Origin: Albifimbria verrucaria
Taxonomy: Eukaryota > Ascomycota > Sordariomycetes > Hypocreales > Stachybotryaceae
Direction of reading: 5' to 3'
NCBI GenBank assembly: GCA_020081605.1
Contig: JAHREC010000011.1
Location: 4,774,001-4,838,000 of the forward strand
Length of the DNA stretch: 64,000 nt
Part shown: piece by piece, positions 1-10,793 of the stretch
Layout of the letters: the number at the start of each line of letters is the position of its first letter
How positions within the stretch are numbered: the stretch's first letter is position 1
The notes under the pieces: model-generated
What the model saw: the letters and a program-made list of their open reading frames with translations, nothing else
What the model was told of the DNA's origin: nothing
Database searches by the model: none
Program-made: the position numbers and the translations under genes

Positions 1-472
1 CGTCTGGCATTATCTGAACATTGCCTAGAGGGCTGTAGTCGCTTCCCTTCTGTCTTTGGAGGCGTTGCCGAATCTTCCCTCTTTATTGCTTTCCCGAGTT
101 TCCAAATGGCTGGGTGAAAACGCGATAAAATTGGTATAGACGCAGCTGTTACAAGAGTCTTCGTCCATTTGTTGTATAATTCCTTGGTGTCTTCTTCGTC
201 ATAAATCTCGCAGTCCGTCTCTAGGATAATGGTGGGATAAGGGGCAGCTGTCTTCGTTTTTGCCTCGCTTCCTGCATTAAATGCCCTCCGTAAACTTCTT
301 CCAAGAGCTGAAAATTAAACCCACTCCATGGAAGTAGTTGTCTAGGGAAATGGAAACGTGGGCTTCTCGTTAATGTTTTACTTGTTGGCGCGTGATGATG
401 CACCGGTGGGTTGCGATGAGTTAGAAATTCGAAAATTGAAGTTGCAGAGCTCTGATTCTGTACAGTAGACAT
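1..472 (-). CDS. Partial unknown protein at left edge
   Basis: I do not recognise this protein. A reading frame starts at the ATG at 472 on the minus strand and runs to the window edge, so the C-terminus is missing. The first part continues to about 315; from there the coding-like frame is the neighbouring one. One missing base in the AAAA run at 311-314 joins the two. The downstream part stays open for about 100 codons to position 1 and contains a stretch reading TIILETDCEIYDEEDT. No membrane segment or known motif is visible. It is transcribed divergently from the FTA2-like gene. An alternative is an intron ending at 308 with an unrelated first exon. Confidence is limited because the gene is cut off and has no family match. 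Confidence 0.4.
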
Positions 473-969
473 GATTCATAAATATAATGATCGCTTTAAT
501 ATCGCTCTTTTCAGATGAACTCATCCAGTTAAGATATGTTTATGATGAACAATAAAGTGAGCAAAGGCTACTGAGACATGACCGCATCTCCCAGCTCCCA
601 ACATGCAAGACAACCGGGCACATGTATTTAAGGGCGGCTGACGCGCGCGAGGCTTGAAACTAGTCCGAGCTGAGCGGAGCCCCAAAGACGACGACTGAGC
701 TGAATTCCATTAACTCCTGATTCCTGCATATGCCAGGCACTTGGTGATGTCTTGGTGTGCATCAAGTCCCTATAGCAGCGCCGTGGTTGGCTAGAAAGAT
801 GACCCCACCATTGCAACCTTCCAATATCGTAGTTGTGAAAATGAAACCGGTCAGACGAAACCGGACAAGAGGAGAAGCGTCTATTATAAGATGCCGCATA
901 AGCGTTGCCTCGCCAGGTTGTTGCAATACGGAAAGCAGTGCTTGGCCCCCATCTCAACTGAGTCTTGCA
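473..969. promoter_or_regulatory. Divergent intergenic region, left-edge gene / FTA2-like gene
   Basis: About 500 bases between two start codons pointing away from each other. It must hold both promoters, but I see no convincing TATA box or recognisable operator. Confidence 0.3.
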
Positions 970-1864
970 ATGTCGAATCGAGCACGCTCTGGGTCTATTC
1001 CCACAGAACTCCCTCCTTGTGACGGTCCCAAGCTTCAATTGTTCGAATACCATGAGTCGCCTATTGAGTGGTTAGAAAGACTCGATACAAATCGGGACAC
1101 GGATGCTGCAACAGAGGGCTATGTTTTCCGCGCCAGGATTAGGGGACGGCTATACGCCATCAAAGTGGTCCGTCGTTGTCTTTGCTTCGGATGCTACGGG
1201 ATAATTATTGACGCGATCTTAGTTCAAATTCTTTGATCCGATCTTAAGCAAAGACTACTGGGGTCCATTGATAGGCAGGGACACAGATTTGAGAGAGGTT
1301 GCATATTATACCGATCCATTTTTCGCTGAATGTAGAGCATACGGCCGCATACGACATCTCGTGGGTAAGAAGAAAATAAAGCCAACAATTGCCATCCACT
1401 GTTATGGCTGGCTCTTCTTGAAAGAAAGAGATGAACGAAATTTGAGAAAGTTCAACCTCAATTTCGATCTTGATCAAACCGATCTCCTTTTCCAGCAGTC
1501 GACGATCGGTGGATGCAGAATTCGAGCTATAGTAAAGGACATCGCCTCCACAGAGCATGGAATCTCGCAGAGTAATTTGGGCAAGATTCTGTCGGGAATT
1601 AAATCACTCAACAGGAACAAAATTTACAACTTGGACATACGGCTTGACAATTATAGAGACGGACAAATGGTTGACTTTGGTTCATCCTGGACTGAGCCGC
1701 ATGACATCCTCAATGCCTTGGACGATAGAGCGGCGAGAGGGTCAAGGATTACAGACCGAGTCCTTTTTGACCAGATGGTGAGAGATGAAGCCATCCCCAA
1801 CCCAAAAGGGTTGCGCGCGATGCCAGATACGAAATATCTGAAGAAATTGAGGCCACGGAAGTGA
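970..1864 (+). CDS. FTA2-type kinase-like protein
   Basis: Exons 970-1167 and 1223-1864 give 279 aa. The 55-nt intron has an unusual GTCCGT donor; splicing produces YAIKVFKFFDP, the strand-loop typical of the fungal Sim4/FTA2 family (PF13095). The family has a degenerate protein-kinase fold. Visible kinase landmarks are a lysine strand (AIKV), a catalytic-loop-like DIRLDNY and a DFG-like VDFGSSW, then EPHDILNALDD. FTA2 in fission yeast is a kinetochore Sim4-complex subunit, but filamentous fungi carry many dispersed paralogues of unknown role, so kinetochore function is not implied here. The ATG at 970 was chosen because it precedes the conserved LPPCDGPKLQ segment; upstream codons look non-coding. 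The frame is intact, unlike many neighbours. Confidence 0.72.
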
Positions 1865-2931
1865 ACAATACGTGACCAGTTGGGCCTTGGACAGAGTCAC
1901 ATTTATTGAAGCTAGCCACATTGGAACAAATGATTGATGATGATTTACATGTTGACCTCCTAGACCATTAAGTCTTTAAGCGAGTTAACTTTATGCCAGT
2001 AACAAATCAAGCCATGTCCTCCTGCTCAGGGAGCTAGTAAAGGCCTGGTGTTATATCCACCGCTGAGTGATCTGCTACACCTGTCACTGAAACCTCCGGC
2101 TCTTCACGAGTCGATCTTTAGTTGTAGTAGAATCCAAATTCGGACAATCACAGATGATACAACTATATAGAATCTGCATTAGATATATGCGTGCTAGCGT
2201 CTACAGCTCTATGAATATTCTATGGGCTTCATCTTCAACGCAAACCGGATGAGCTAGGGTAATTCCAACCATTTACTGGCTAACATGCAGGATTCCAGCA
2301 TTACATAGAGTTCTAGGAGGATTTGCTCGGAATTGTTACAAGGACACATTCCTATCAACTGTTCGCTCGTGTCCGTTATGCTGTTGGGCTGGTAAAACAG
2401 CCGCAGCACTGTATCGAAGAATGTAATTCTAGCCCTCAGTAGCACCAAGAAACTTCCCCGCGTCCTTTAGCGGCATGCTTATGAACTAAACCCCGGATGA
2501 ATGCCGTAAAGTGGCAGCTAGAACAGGATGCTCTTCATCTGATGGCGGGGGCGACAGGGGTTAGCTCGACACTTACCCCAACGAGCTGTCTTCGCCATTG
2601 GTGGGAATATGTTTTGAGGTCAAGGTCATCTCACGGTGAATCTCTTATATTCCGAGCCAGCTAATGTCAATTACCATTGACCCAATCCAATGAGAGACAC
2701 AGAACATCCCAGCAGCGTGGAGAACTTCTCGTTGCTGCTATGATGCATACGTGAGGAGTGGCCGGCTCATTTGAACAATGAAATGGCGGGGCTATTGGAG
2801 AGCCTTCAGCTATATAAGTGACAATAACTATGCTGCTCTTCTTACACTCTACTTTATCAAAGTGAGGTTCTTTTTGGTGAGCTTCACGAGAAGACAGGAC
2901 CATTATACTGTTAACTGGGTGTATTGGCTCA
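1865..2931. other. Intergenic, no gene seen
   Basis: About 1.07 kb of AT-rich DNA. The only open frames are short and have no coding character; nothing repeated or structured is obvious. The last 200 bases would hold the esterase promoter. Confidence 0.5.
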
Positions 2932-4697
2932 ATGCTGGGCTTTCTCAACATGGGAGGGCGACCTGGTCGGCTATCTGTTCTCACCGTCATCCTATCCGCA
3001 CTTTCTCTCGTCACAGCGGCAGATGATTCTGCTCCCAGAGCGCAGACCATCAATGGAACATACGTTGGTGCTCACTTGAGTACATGGAATCAGGATGCCT
3101 TCTTGGGAATACCTTTTGCTCAACCACCGCTGAAACAACTCCGATTCAGAGCCCTCAAAGCATCGACAAGGCATTTGAGGGCGAGCGGCAAGCAACAACA
3201 TATGGGTATACCTGTACACAATTCTCCCAACTTACCAACGTATCAGAAGACTGCCTTACGTTAAATGTAATTCGTCCCGCCGGGAAACCAAAGAAACCTC
3301 TACCGGTCCTGTATGTTACACCTATACACCTAACTGATATTATAAACTGACTCAAGCTCGTTCACAGCGTCTGGATTTATGGCGGCGGTCTCTACAATGG
3401 TGGAACAGCTGATCCACAATATAATCTATCAGGAATTGTCAAAGTAAGCCAAGATATCGGCCAGCCCATAGTCGCTGTGAGCCTGAATTACCGTCTGGGC
3501 ATCTGGGGATTCCTTCAGGCTTTCGATCTTCTGAAAGAAGGATCTAGTAACGCGGGCCTCCTGGACCAAAGGCTTGCTTTGCAATGGATTCGAGAGAATA
3601 TAGGCGCTTTTGGAGGTGATGCCGATAAAGTTACAATTTGGGGTGAGAGTGCAGGTGCCCAAAGCATAGCCTATCAGATGTTCAGTCATGATGGACGAGA
3701 TGATAAGCTCTACCGAGGTGCTATACTTGAGAGTGGTGGTGTGACCGGGGCACAGGTATCTAAGCCTTGAACTCTCTACTCCAATGTCTCCCTACTAACA
3801 CCAGAGCAGATTCATGACCTCAGCTACTACACTGTAGCTTACGAGAATCTTACAAGAGCAACGGGCTGCTATAACCAGAAAGATCAACTCGCATGCCTTC
3901 GGGAGGTTGATTCAAGCACTCTTGTGGCCGCTCGTCAATCTTTGACATGGAATCCCATGATTGACGGCACTTTCCTGACTGGATACCCAAGCCAACTGAT
4001 TCCGCAGCGGAAGTTTAACAGTGTCCCCATGCTCATTGGTGCCAATACGGATGAGGGATTTGCGATAGGAAATCCAAAAACTGAAGAAGAGCTTTTCCAA
4101 GAAATGTTTCGCTGGAGGAATTACGCGCTCTCTCCCTACTATGCGGAGACTTCTAGAGCTGTACCCTAATGACCCTTGCAACGAGCCACCATATCAGATC
4201 ACTAACTGCACCCTACACCCAACCAGAGGAGCGCAATGGCGTCGCGCGTTTGCGATAGGCGCCGACATCACCATGATCAGTGGACGACGCAAGATGGCTG
4301 AACTCTGGTCGGAGATCGGTGAAACTGTATACAGCTACCGTTTCGATCAGATGCTGTGGAATGGGGATCCATGGGGAGGTGTCAAGCACTTCGACAATGT
4401 GGCTTTCAGTTTCCAAAATATTTCGGGACTGTTGGGGCCCAGTCCTCAATACGACAGCCATGCTAAGCTTGCCAGAGACATTGGCGAGGCGTATGTGAGA
4501 TTTGTGAACAATTTGAATCCCAACGTACTCAAGGGCAAGACAGAGAGCAAATTTCCTGTTTGGCCCAAGTACGACAAGAAGTCGCCCAAAATCTGGTGAT
4601 GAATGCAACAAAGAGTTGGGTGGAAAAGGACACATGGAGAAAGAAGGCTATAGATTTTATCAACACTTACGGTGTTTCTCGGGAACTATATAGCTAG
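2932..4697 (+). CDS. Secreted type-B carboxylesterase/lipase
   Basis: Alpha/beta-hydrolase of the carboxylesterase type B family, about 552 aa when corrected, hydrolysing carboxylic esters outside the cell. A hydrophobic signal peptide (LSVLTVILSALSLVTA) follows the start. Exons are 2932-3310, 3368-3755 and about 3810-4697. Visible landmarks: LGIPFAQPP, SEDCLTLNV, oxyanion loop YGGGLYNGG, nucleophile GESAG, acid residue in ANTDEGF, and a histidine in GVKHFDNVAF. The frame breaks three times: at CCC 3152-3154 (one C short), near 4147-4158 (one extra or two missing bases in an AGAG-like stretch) and at AAAA 4588-4591 (one A short). Repair of the last extends the protein through YGVSRELYS to the TAG at 4695-4697. 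I treat these as sequencing errors, though a decaying gene cannot be excluded here. Confidence 0.8.
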
Positions 4698-5199
4698 ACT
4701 CGATTCGTGGCGCAAAGGAAAAAGTAAATGTGTTGCCAGAGCTATGTTTCTAAGCATTGAACTTCGGGTGCAGTGTTAGACAGCACTAAATCTGTGTACC
4801 GAAACAATATAATACCGCAACTTAAGTCGACGAGGCCAATTATTTATACATGCTAGTCAATAGCTCCAAGGTGGCGGGGAGAGTAAAGAATAGAAGTGGC
4901 ATATTAGAAGTGACATAGTAGAATATTGATCAATATTCAGGAATAGTGCAGGTAGAATGGGAAGGGTGAGAGAAGAAGAGGAAGAGCTCTATAAGTAAAG
5001 ATTGAGAAAGCTGCTTGGTCCTACCCTCTCGAGTAAAGCACAATACCTCAGTATTAACATTCATAAAAAGTAGGAAAACGAAGCCCTGAAAGTTGAAGAC
5101 TTTGCACTCAAACCATTATCGAGAAACTGGCAGCATTGTTGTAGTTGCTAATCGGCACACCTTGGTATTAAAGCAACATATAATGATAACTATCCACGA
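4698..5199. other. Convergent intergenic region
   Basis: About 500 AT-rich bases between two converging genes; presumably both 3' UTRs. No gene seen. Confidence 0.5.
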
Positions 5200-7437
5200 T
5201 TAGTCTCCGCGTAGCAACCGTCCCATATCTTGGCTATATTTTTTCCAAAGCCCTTGTGTGAGAGCGGCGGCAAGAAAGCACCATGGAATTATCACGAGAT
5301 TGATAATAACAACAAAGGAAGACAAAAGAGCCGACGTTACATATAAAAACAGAAAGACTGCCCAGATGAGGGGTTTCTGTTTGCTCTTCCAACTGTCGTA
5401 CGTCTTCCATATTGCACCGATCATAACTATAGAATTACAAGTCCACCAGACCTGGAAGTTGAATGCATAACCAATCACGGTGTAAACGATGAATGCGTAA
5501 CCGCCAAAAATGACAAAAAGAAGCCAATATGTGGCTAGCTTGGCGGTCCATTTCACGAATGCACGCATCAAGTATCCCAGCATAAGAGTCAATGGAAGAG
5601 TAAGAAGAAGACAGCCAGCTGTCACTCCAAACACTAGCCACTCGAAACTCAAGTTCCCGGAAGTTCCTATGATTGATATGATGGCCTCAGTTGCGTTTCG
5701 CTGCTCGTCTGCAACAGCTGTCAGTGCATCTTTGGTCCAATCCGAAAATCCTGATGGCCCTTCTGACACATCAGTACTGATGTTCATCCCAAAGAAACTG
5801 GTTGCAAACGAGAGGGGTAGAAATATGGCAGCAAGCATCGTCAGTCGATATAATCTCATGTCTTGTGTAAGCTGAAAATGCTGACGTAGTAACTCCTGAA
5901 CCTCAGTAGTTGCCCCTTTCAATTCTTCGAGCTGGTTATCGAGGTAATCGAGGTCTTCTCGAAGTTTCTTGAGGCGATTTGGGAATGGGATTCCACCGTC
6001 CCATATTCTCGCAGAGTTTGTTTGTCGCCTTCTAACCGAGGATTCAATAACTTCAAGAACCTTTATGCTATGCTTCACACCATTCTGAGTCGCGTTGAGA
6101 CATTCTTCACTGTGCATTAAGAATCTCATTTTGCTTGTAGAAGGGCTCTTGCGGCTAGATTTATTCTTCCAAAGTCTGTCAGTGAAAAAGAAGAGTATGT
6201 CCTGAATATACTGCTTACCATTTGGTAAATTTCCGCTTGATACATGTTAATGAAGTTCGTAACGTCGTCAATGATCAATTCAAACACGCACTGCAAAGAT
6301 AGAAAGCATTCGCAACTCCGGAGCCACTGTTGATGGCCGATAGTCTGGGAAGGTCCTAAGTCCTTCTGTAATGACGGACTATTTCGTTTCTGCTTGAATG
6401 CCACATTCGTAGAACATGAACGGAAGGCCACTATCATCTGATCTGGCTCAAGATCGGGCCTCGAAGATCGCAAAGCGATTTTGGCGTACTCAAGGGTAGG
6501 AAGTGATTTGTGATTCTCCCAGATATACACACGAAAGTCTGAGGTGAACCGAGTGACTTTAGGCAGCCAAGTAAGTAGAATCTCATGGGTTCCGCGACTA
6601 AGATCCACGACTTGAGGTGGCATAGAGGCTAAGGTCCATTTTATACCCTCTTGAGTTTGTGTACTGTTTTGCCCCCGAAGTGAAGGCGGCTTGAGCAGAA
6701 TAGGTCGTGTGATTGATTCAGAATCATGACCCGAATCATGAGGCGAATGACGCAAGAGGTCGAAATTACAAACATGCTTAATAAGAAGAAGTAGTAAGGT
6801 TATAGGTATCAAACGGAGGCTTTCGATGCGGTACTGAATACTTGCAAGCGTTTTGTGCCAGAACGAAAAGAATGGGTTGGTATCTTTCGGTGAAGGCTGT
6901 TCCGCAAAGGTGCTGACTTTATCAACGGAGGCCTTTTCGCAAGATGGGGTGCCAAACTTACATGAGCCGCAAACCACCCAAGTTTGGGGCTTGTAGGTCG
7001 GAGACAATACGACAAGCCCAATCTGAAAAGCTGTCCTGGGTAGAGATGGTTGTCCAAGCTTGACTTCCTGTCATTGGATTTCTACCACTTGTATCCGGTG
7101 GTTTAAAATGCCAATGGCACATAAGTTGATCGCAAGAGTAAATTAACTTGCCCGGCGACTGATTCTTGGTAGCTCGGCGACGTTCTGCTGGCCGGTCCTT
7201 GAGCCGTTTGTAATCGATCCTCAAGAATCTTGAGTTTCGTATCCATCGTAAACCATTGAGATCAATGCCTTTCAATAGACTCTCAATCGCGTCGTCGGAG
7301 CTTGTGGCTTCCTCGGCGCCACTGAATCCCAAATTACGGAATAAATTCAGCAATTGATCCAACACACCTGGCCGGCTTTGGGCCGCACCTGGCTGTGCTG
7401 CATGGCCAGTGTGCGTTGCACCACCACCTACAGCCAT
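5200..7437 (-). CDS. CorA-like Mg2+ transporter family membrane protein
   Basis: The C-terminal half reads LREDLDYLDNQLEEL (long coiled coil), then a membrane segment ending in the FFGMNIS motif, a variant of the CorA GMN signature. Further hydrophobic helices follow, more than the two of canonical CorA. The N-terminal half is soluble and family-specific. The best model is an exon 6962-7437, a 298-nt intron (GTAAGT donor at 6961, CAG acceptor at 6664) and an exon 5200-6663. One base is missing between 6126 and 6205, in a TTTTT or AAAA run. This gives 646 aa with integral phases. The long intron is uncertain: its interior is partly open and includes a hydrophobic LLLLL stretch, so it may be coding. 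Substrate is not predictable from sequence; Mg2+ or another divalent cation is the family norm. Confidence 0.68.
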
Positions 7438-8129
7438 GTAGTATGAGAGTTAGATTCGGTCAATATTGCGTAGTTTCAAGTTTCCTAGTTTCGATTTTGA
7501 CCCTTTTGATATTCAAGGCAAAACAACGTCTCGGGAAGAAACTGAAAAGAATTCATAGGATTGCAGGAATCCGAAACTGGTGCGACTAGGGGTTACGCGC
7601 CGATAGTTAGTCAATTAAAAATAGCCCTCAGCTGCGGCTGAATTTACCTGATGATCTTCCCTTTAAGCATATCACATTTCACTCACGTCATTGGTGATAC
7701 TTTTTAGAGAAAAAGAAAATAAAAAGAGGAGGCTCGGTTTGCGGTGACCAGCTGAGACTACGTACTAAGTCAATTGTGCTGTCATTGTCAATCAAGGAAG
7801 CCTGCTAAACTGGTTCGCAAAAGCTGGTGAAATAGTCGTCTAATGATTCTGCTGCCTTGATCAGAGACTGGCTGTATCAAGTTAACAAATTGCGAAGGAA
7901 CAAAACCTAATGATTTGCAATAAATCGTTTATCGAACAAAGAAGAATAAGGGGCTAGTTACTGATAAAAACCTGTCAAGCTTCTTGTTGTAGTTATCTGC
8001 TCGTTTCTATGTTCGCGACGTATCTAACCCGCCTTAGTAGAATTCATCTTCTTAAAAGACCAATGTCTGGCAACATAAATGCAAGATCTGTTACAACATT
8101 AAACACTAACAAAGATAAGTAACCCACTA
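7438..8129. other. Intergenic, no gene seen
   Basis: About 690 AT-rich bases between the start of the CorA-like gene and the end of the Cys-rich gene. Nothing recognisable. Confidence 0.5.
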
Positions 8130-9052
8130 TTAAACCGGTTTGCGGATACCAAGCTCCGCCAGTTGTACGCGAACATCTTCTTGGGCTGGCATCTCATACC
8201 CACGGAAGTCTGCATCGAGCTCAATTTTGTTATCGAGTTGAGTATGGCTGTCAAGCTCGAGTGGGCCCTTTAACCTCTCTGCTTCTTCATCTTTTCTCCT
8301 GGCCGTCCACTTCTTCCAATAGCCCTTCTTAACCAAGAACCAAGCTAGTAAGAGTAGTGCAGCAACAACTGCGACGCAAACGGCGATGATGATAATGGCC
8401 GTGTTGCTCAGTCCCGCTGATCTACTATGATCGTCTGGAGGTGAGCCCTGTTGACCCCCTATCTCTTCTGATGCGGCCGGTTCTGATGAGGTGGTTGAGG
8501 TCCGTGTTGAAGAATTGGTCGGCGTGGAGTTTGGGACTTGTGAAGAAGTTGAGCTTGTTGCCTGGTTAGGATTCCCTGAAGCAATGCCTATCATATCCGG
8601 ATACCCCATGACAAATCTCGTTTCGAACTCTGAAGCGCAACAGTTTGGGTTCGAACAGCAATACTTCCTGTCCTCGCATTTTGACACCTGCGTAAGACGC
8701 GATTTCGCTATTCCACAGCTCAGTTAGTTGATGTCTGTATCATTAGATTGTGAGTCATACAGTCGTGGCACACGTTTCCACACCCAGGGTCTTTCCACAG
8801 TCTGTCTGCACATGCGCCCCTGACAAACTTCTGAGATTGGAACTTCCATAAATCTTCCGTCTGGCAAAGTCCATTGGTCATGCAGTAATATCCACTGGGA
8901 CAGCAGACGTTTGAGAATTCATAACACGACACGAAGTCTGTGGTGATGTTCCCATCCTGCAGGTAACAAGGCATATTTACCATAAATTTGGTCAGAAAAA
9001 GAAAAACGAAGAGGAGAAAATTGGTATGCTTCCTCCTCCGAGGAGAGCTCAT
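8130..9052 (-). CDS. Cys-rich, Ser/Thr-rich single-pass membrane protein
   Basis: Exons 8761-9052 and 8708-8130 after a 53-nt intron (8708-8760; GTATGA donor, CTAAC branch, TAG acceptor) give 289 aa with no frame break. Order of parts: signal peptide (FLLFVFLFLTKFMVNM), a cysteine-rich ectodomain with CCPSGYYC and CGNVCHD, a second Cys cluster (YCCSNPNCC), a Ser/Thr-rich stalk, one membrane helix (IIIIAVCVAVVAALLLLAWF) and a basic then acidic cytoplasmic tail. This is a common architecture of fungal surface proteins of unknown function; a cell-wall sensor or adhesin is possible, but no WSC or other named domain is visible. The splice is well supported because it restores a continuous Cys pattern. 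Confidence 0.72.
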
Positions 9053-10793
9053 ATTTCTTTCTGCTACATTGAATTTGTTGGTTAATCCCTGTTTTGCCTC
9101 AGGGTGGATCGATACCAATAGCAGTTACCAGGATCTACACTCCATGATTATGCATGCAAGCTGTGCGGCGCTTATCTTCAGCATCCGAAGATAACTCCCT
9201 ATGCCCTGAGACGATAGCCCCACTCAACTCGGTCTTTCAGCAAAATCTTGTTGTGGCTCTTGTTTCGATAAATGAATTCACATTTTCGCCTTACAATCCC
9301 ATCCTAGCCATCTTGGTGCTATTGATCCTCAAGGGAGGATGTGCATCTAACGCAGTGTGGGGTATAAAAGGAGGACATGGGTCAGAAATTCGCTCCTATA
9401 GCATATAGAGCCTTCCGGTCAGCACCAACTCGCAGGTGGTCCCTGGGACTGAGGGACTTCTGCGTCGTTCTGGATGGGGGCAAGGCGAATTAAGCCCCTG
9501 CATCTACCCCCATGAATATAAGTCTGAGGCCGAGGAGAGTTCATATGCGCCTCAAACCAGACTTTCTCCAATCCTTCCAGTCAGATATCGATAGGAGGTC
9601 TTCTGTATTCTGCAACACATGTTTGTGCCATTAATATACAGGGGTGTTGATGTGCGCCAAGCCTAGGCCAGATGAAAAGGAGGTTATGAAAAGACCTTTG
9701 GAAGATGCAGGCCAAAGAGGACAGTGGCGAAGGCAAAGCTGAAACAAACAAGCAATTTTTATGTGCCGATTGGCAAGGGACACGTAAATGTCATCTTAAC
9801 TTGTGGGGCTGTCATATCCTTACGTGACTGAATAGCCGTAAGAGACAAGATCGCGCACAGCACAGCACCTCAGTATGCAGGGTCACTCGGCGCTAGGAGT
9901 TAAGCTGCTGGAGCCTCATCGCATACTCGACGCGAGCGTGTTTCGTATCAACCCGACCTCCAACACACTCCATGCCTAGGTTCTAGCCCTTGATTGCTGG
10001 TTCAAGACCGCCTTGACTACGGCCTAGGGAGGTAGCCATGCAGATACCAAAAGACTCAATGGCAACTAAATCCCATTCGTGGTACTTTTAGATACTCCTC
10101 TATCATATCATATCCGTCGACTAATATGGCACCTATCCAACAAAGAGGCCCTATCTCTGTTTCTAGGAACTTTGTCCTTGTCATGTCAATAAACGGCGGA
10201 GCGATTCTCAGATACGTGGTTCCGCTCGGGTACATATTGGCATTGAATCAGACTAAACACTAGATGAGGATATTGTTAACTCTTGGAAATATAATGGTTG
10301 TGTTAGATTAGCTTGTAGGTTTTGCTACCATCGTGTTCCTAAGGCTTAGCTTGCCCTTTTTCTCTCCGCATTGTGCCATCAGTATATTTACTTAATTCTT
10401 TTAATCTTGATAAGCGAACAAAGCTATAAATAAACCACTGTAGTGGACTAGTCAGTTCGTCCTTGCTCAGCCCAGAGATCCGCCCTAGTGGAAGCACTAG
10501 CATACAGGGATCAGAAGTTAAAGTGAAGGGCATGGCATCAAAGGAGGACATAGCAAATTCATTTGTATATCTGCCGCATCAGGGTCTTTCTTGAAAATAT
10601 GCAAATGCTTTCTTGGTGTCTTTAGAGTATGCAATTGTAATGTTGAGACAAAGCCAGGTCAGAGTGAGTACAAATTCGATTCTCATCCATGCCAGATATT
10701 CTCGCAGATGGATTATAGACATTGAAGATTATGTTTTCCAGCCATATAGATAAACTTCTTCCTTGAAGACCTTTGTCGAATCATAGATTTCAA
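9053..10793. other. Intergenic, 1.7 kb, no gene seen
   Basis: AT-rich, no long coding-like frame on either strand and no obvious inverted repeats. Possibly old repeat remnants, but I cannot show that. Confidence 0.45.

Noticed and set aside
6176..6218. 43-nt intron in the CorA-like gene (GTAAGC...CTGACAG)
   Set aside because: Removal leads to an immediate stop, and the branch-like CTGAC overlaps the acceptor; one missing base in a run explains the frame better.
9985..10045. Possible tRNA suggested by GGTTCAAGACC
   Set aside because: The flanking bases do not form a T-stem or acceptor stem.
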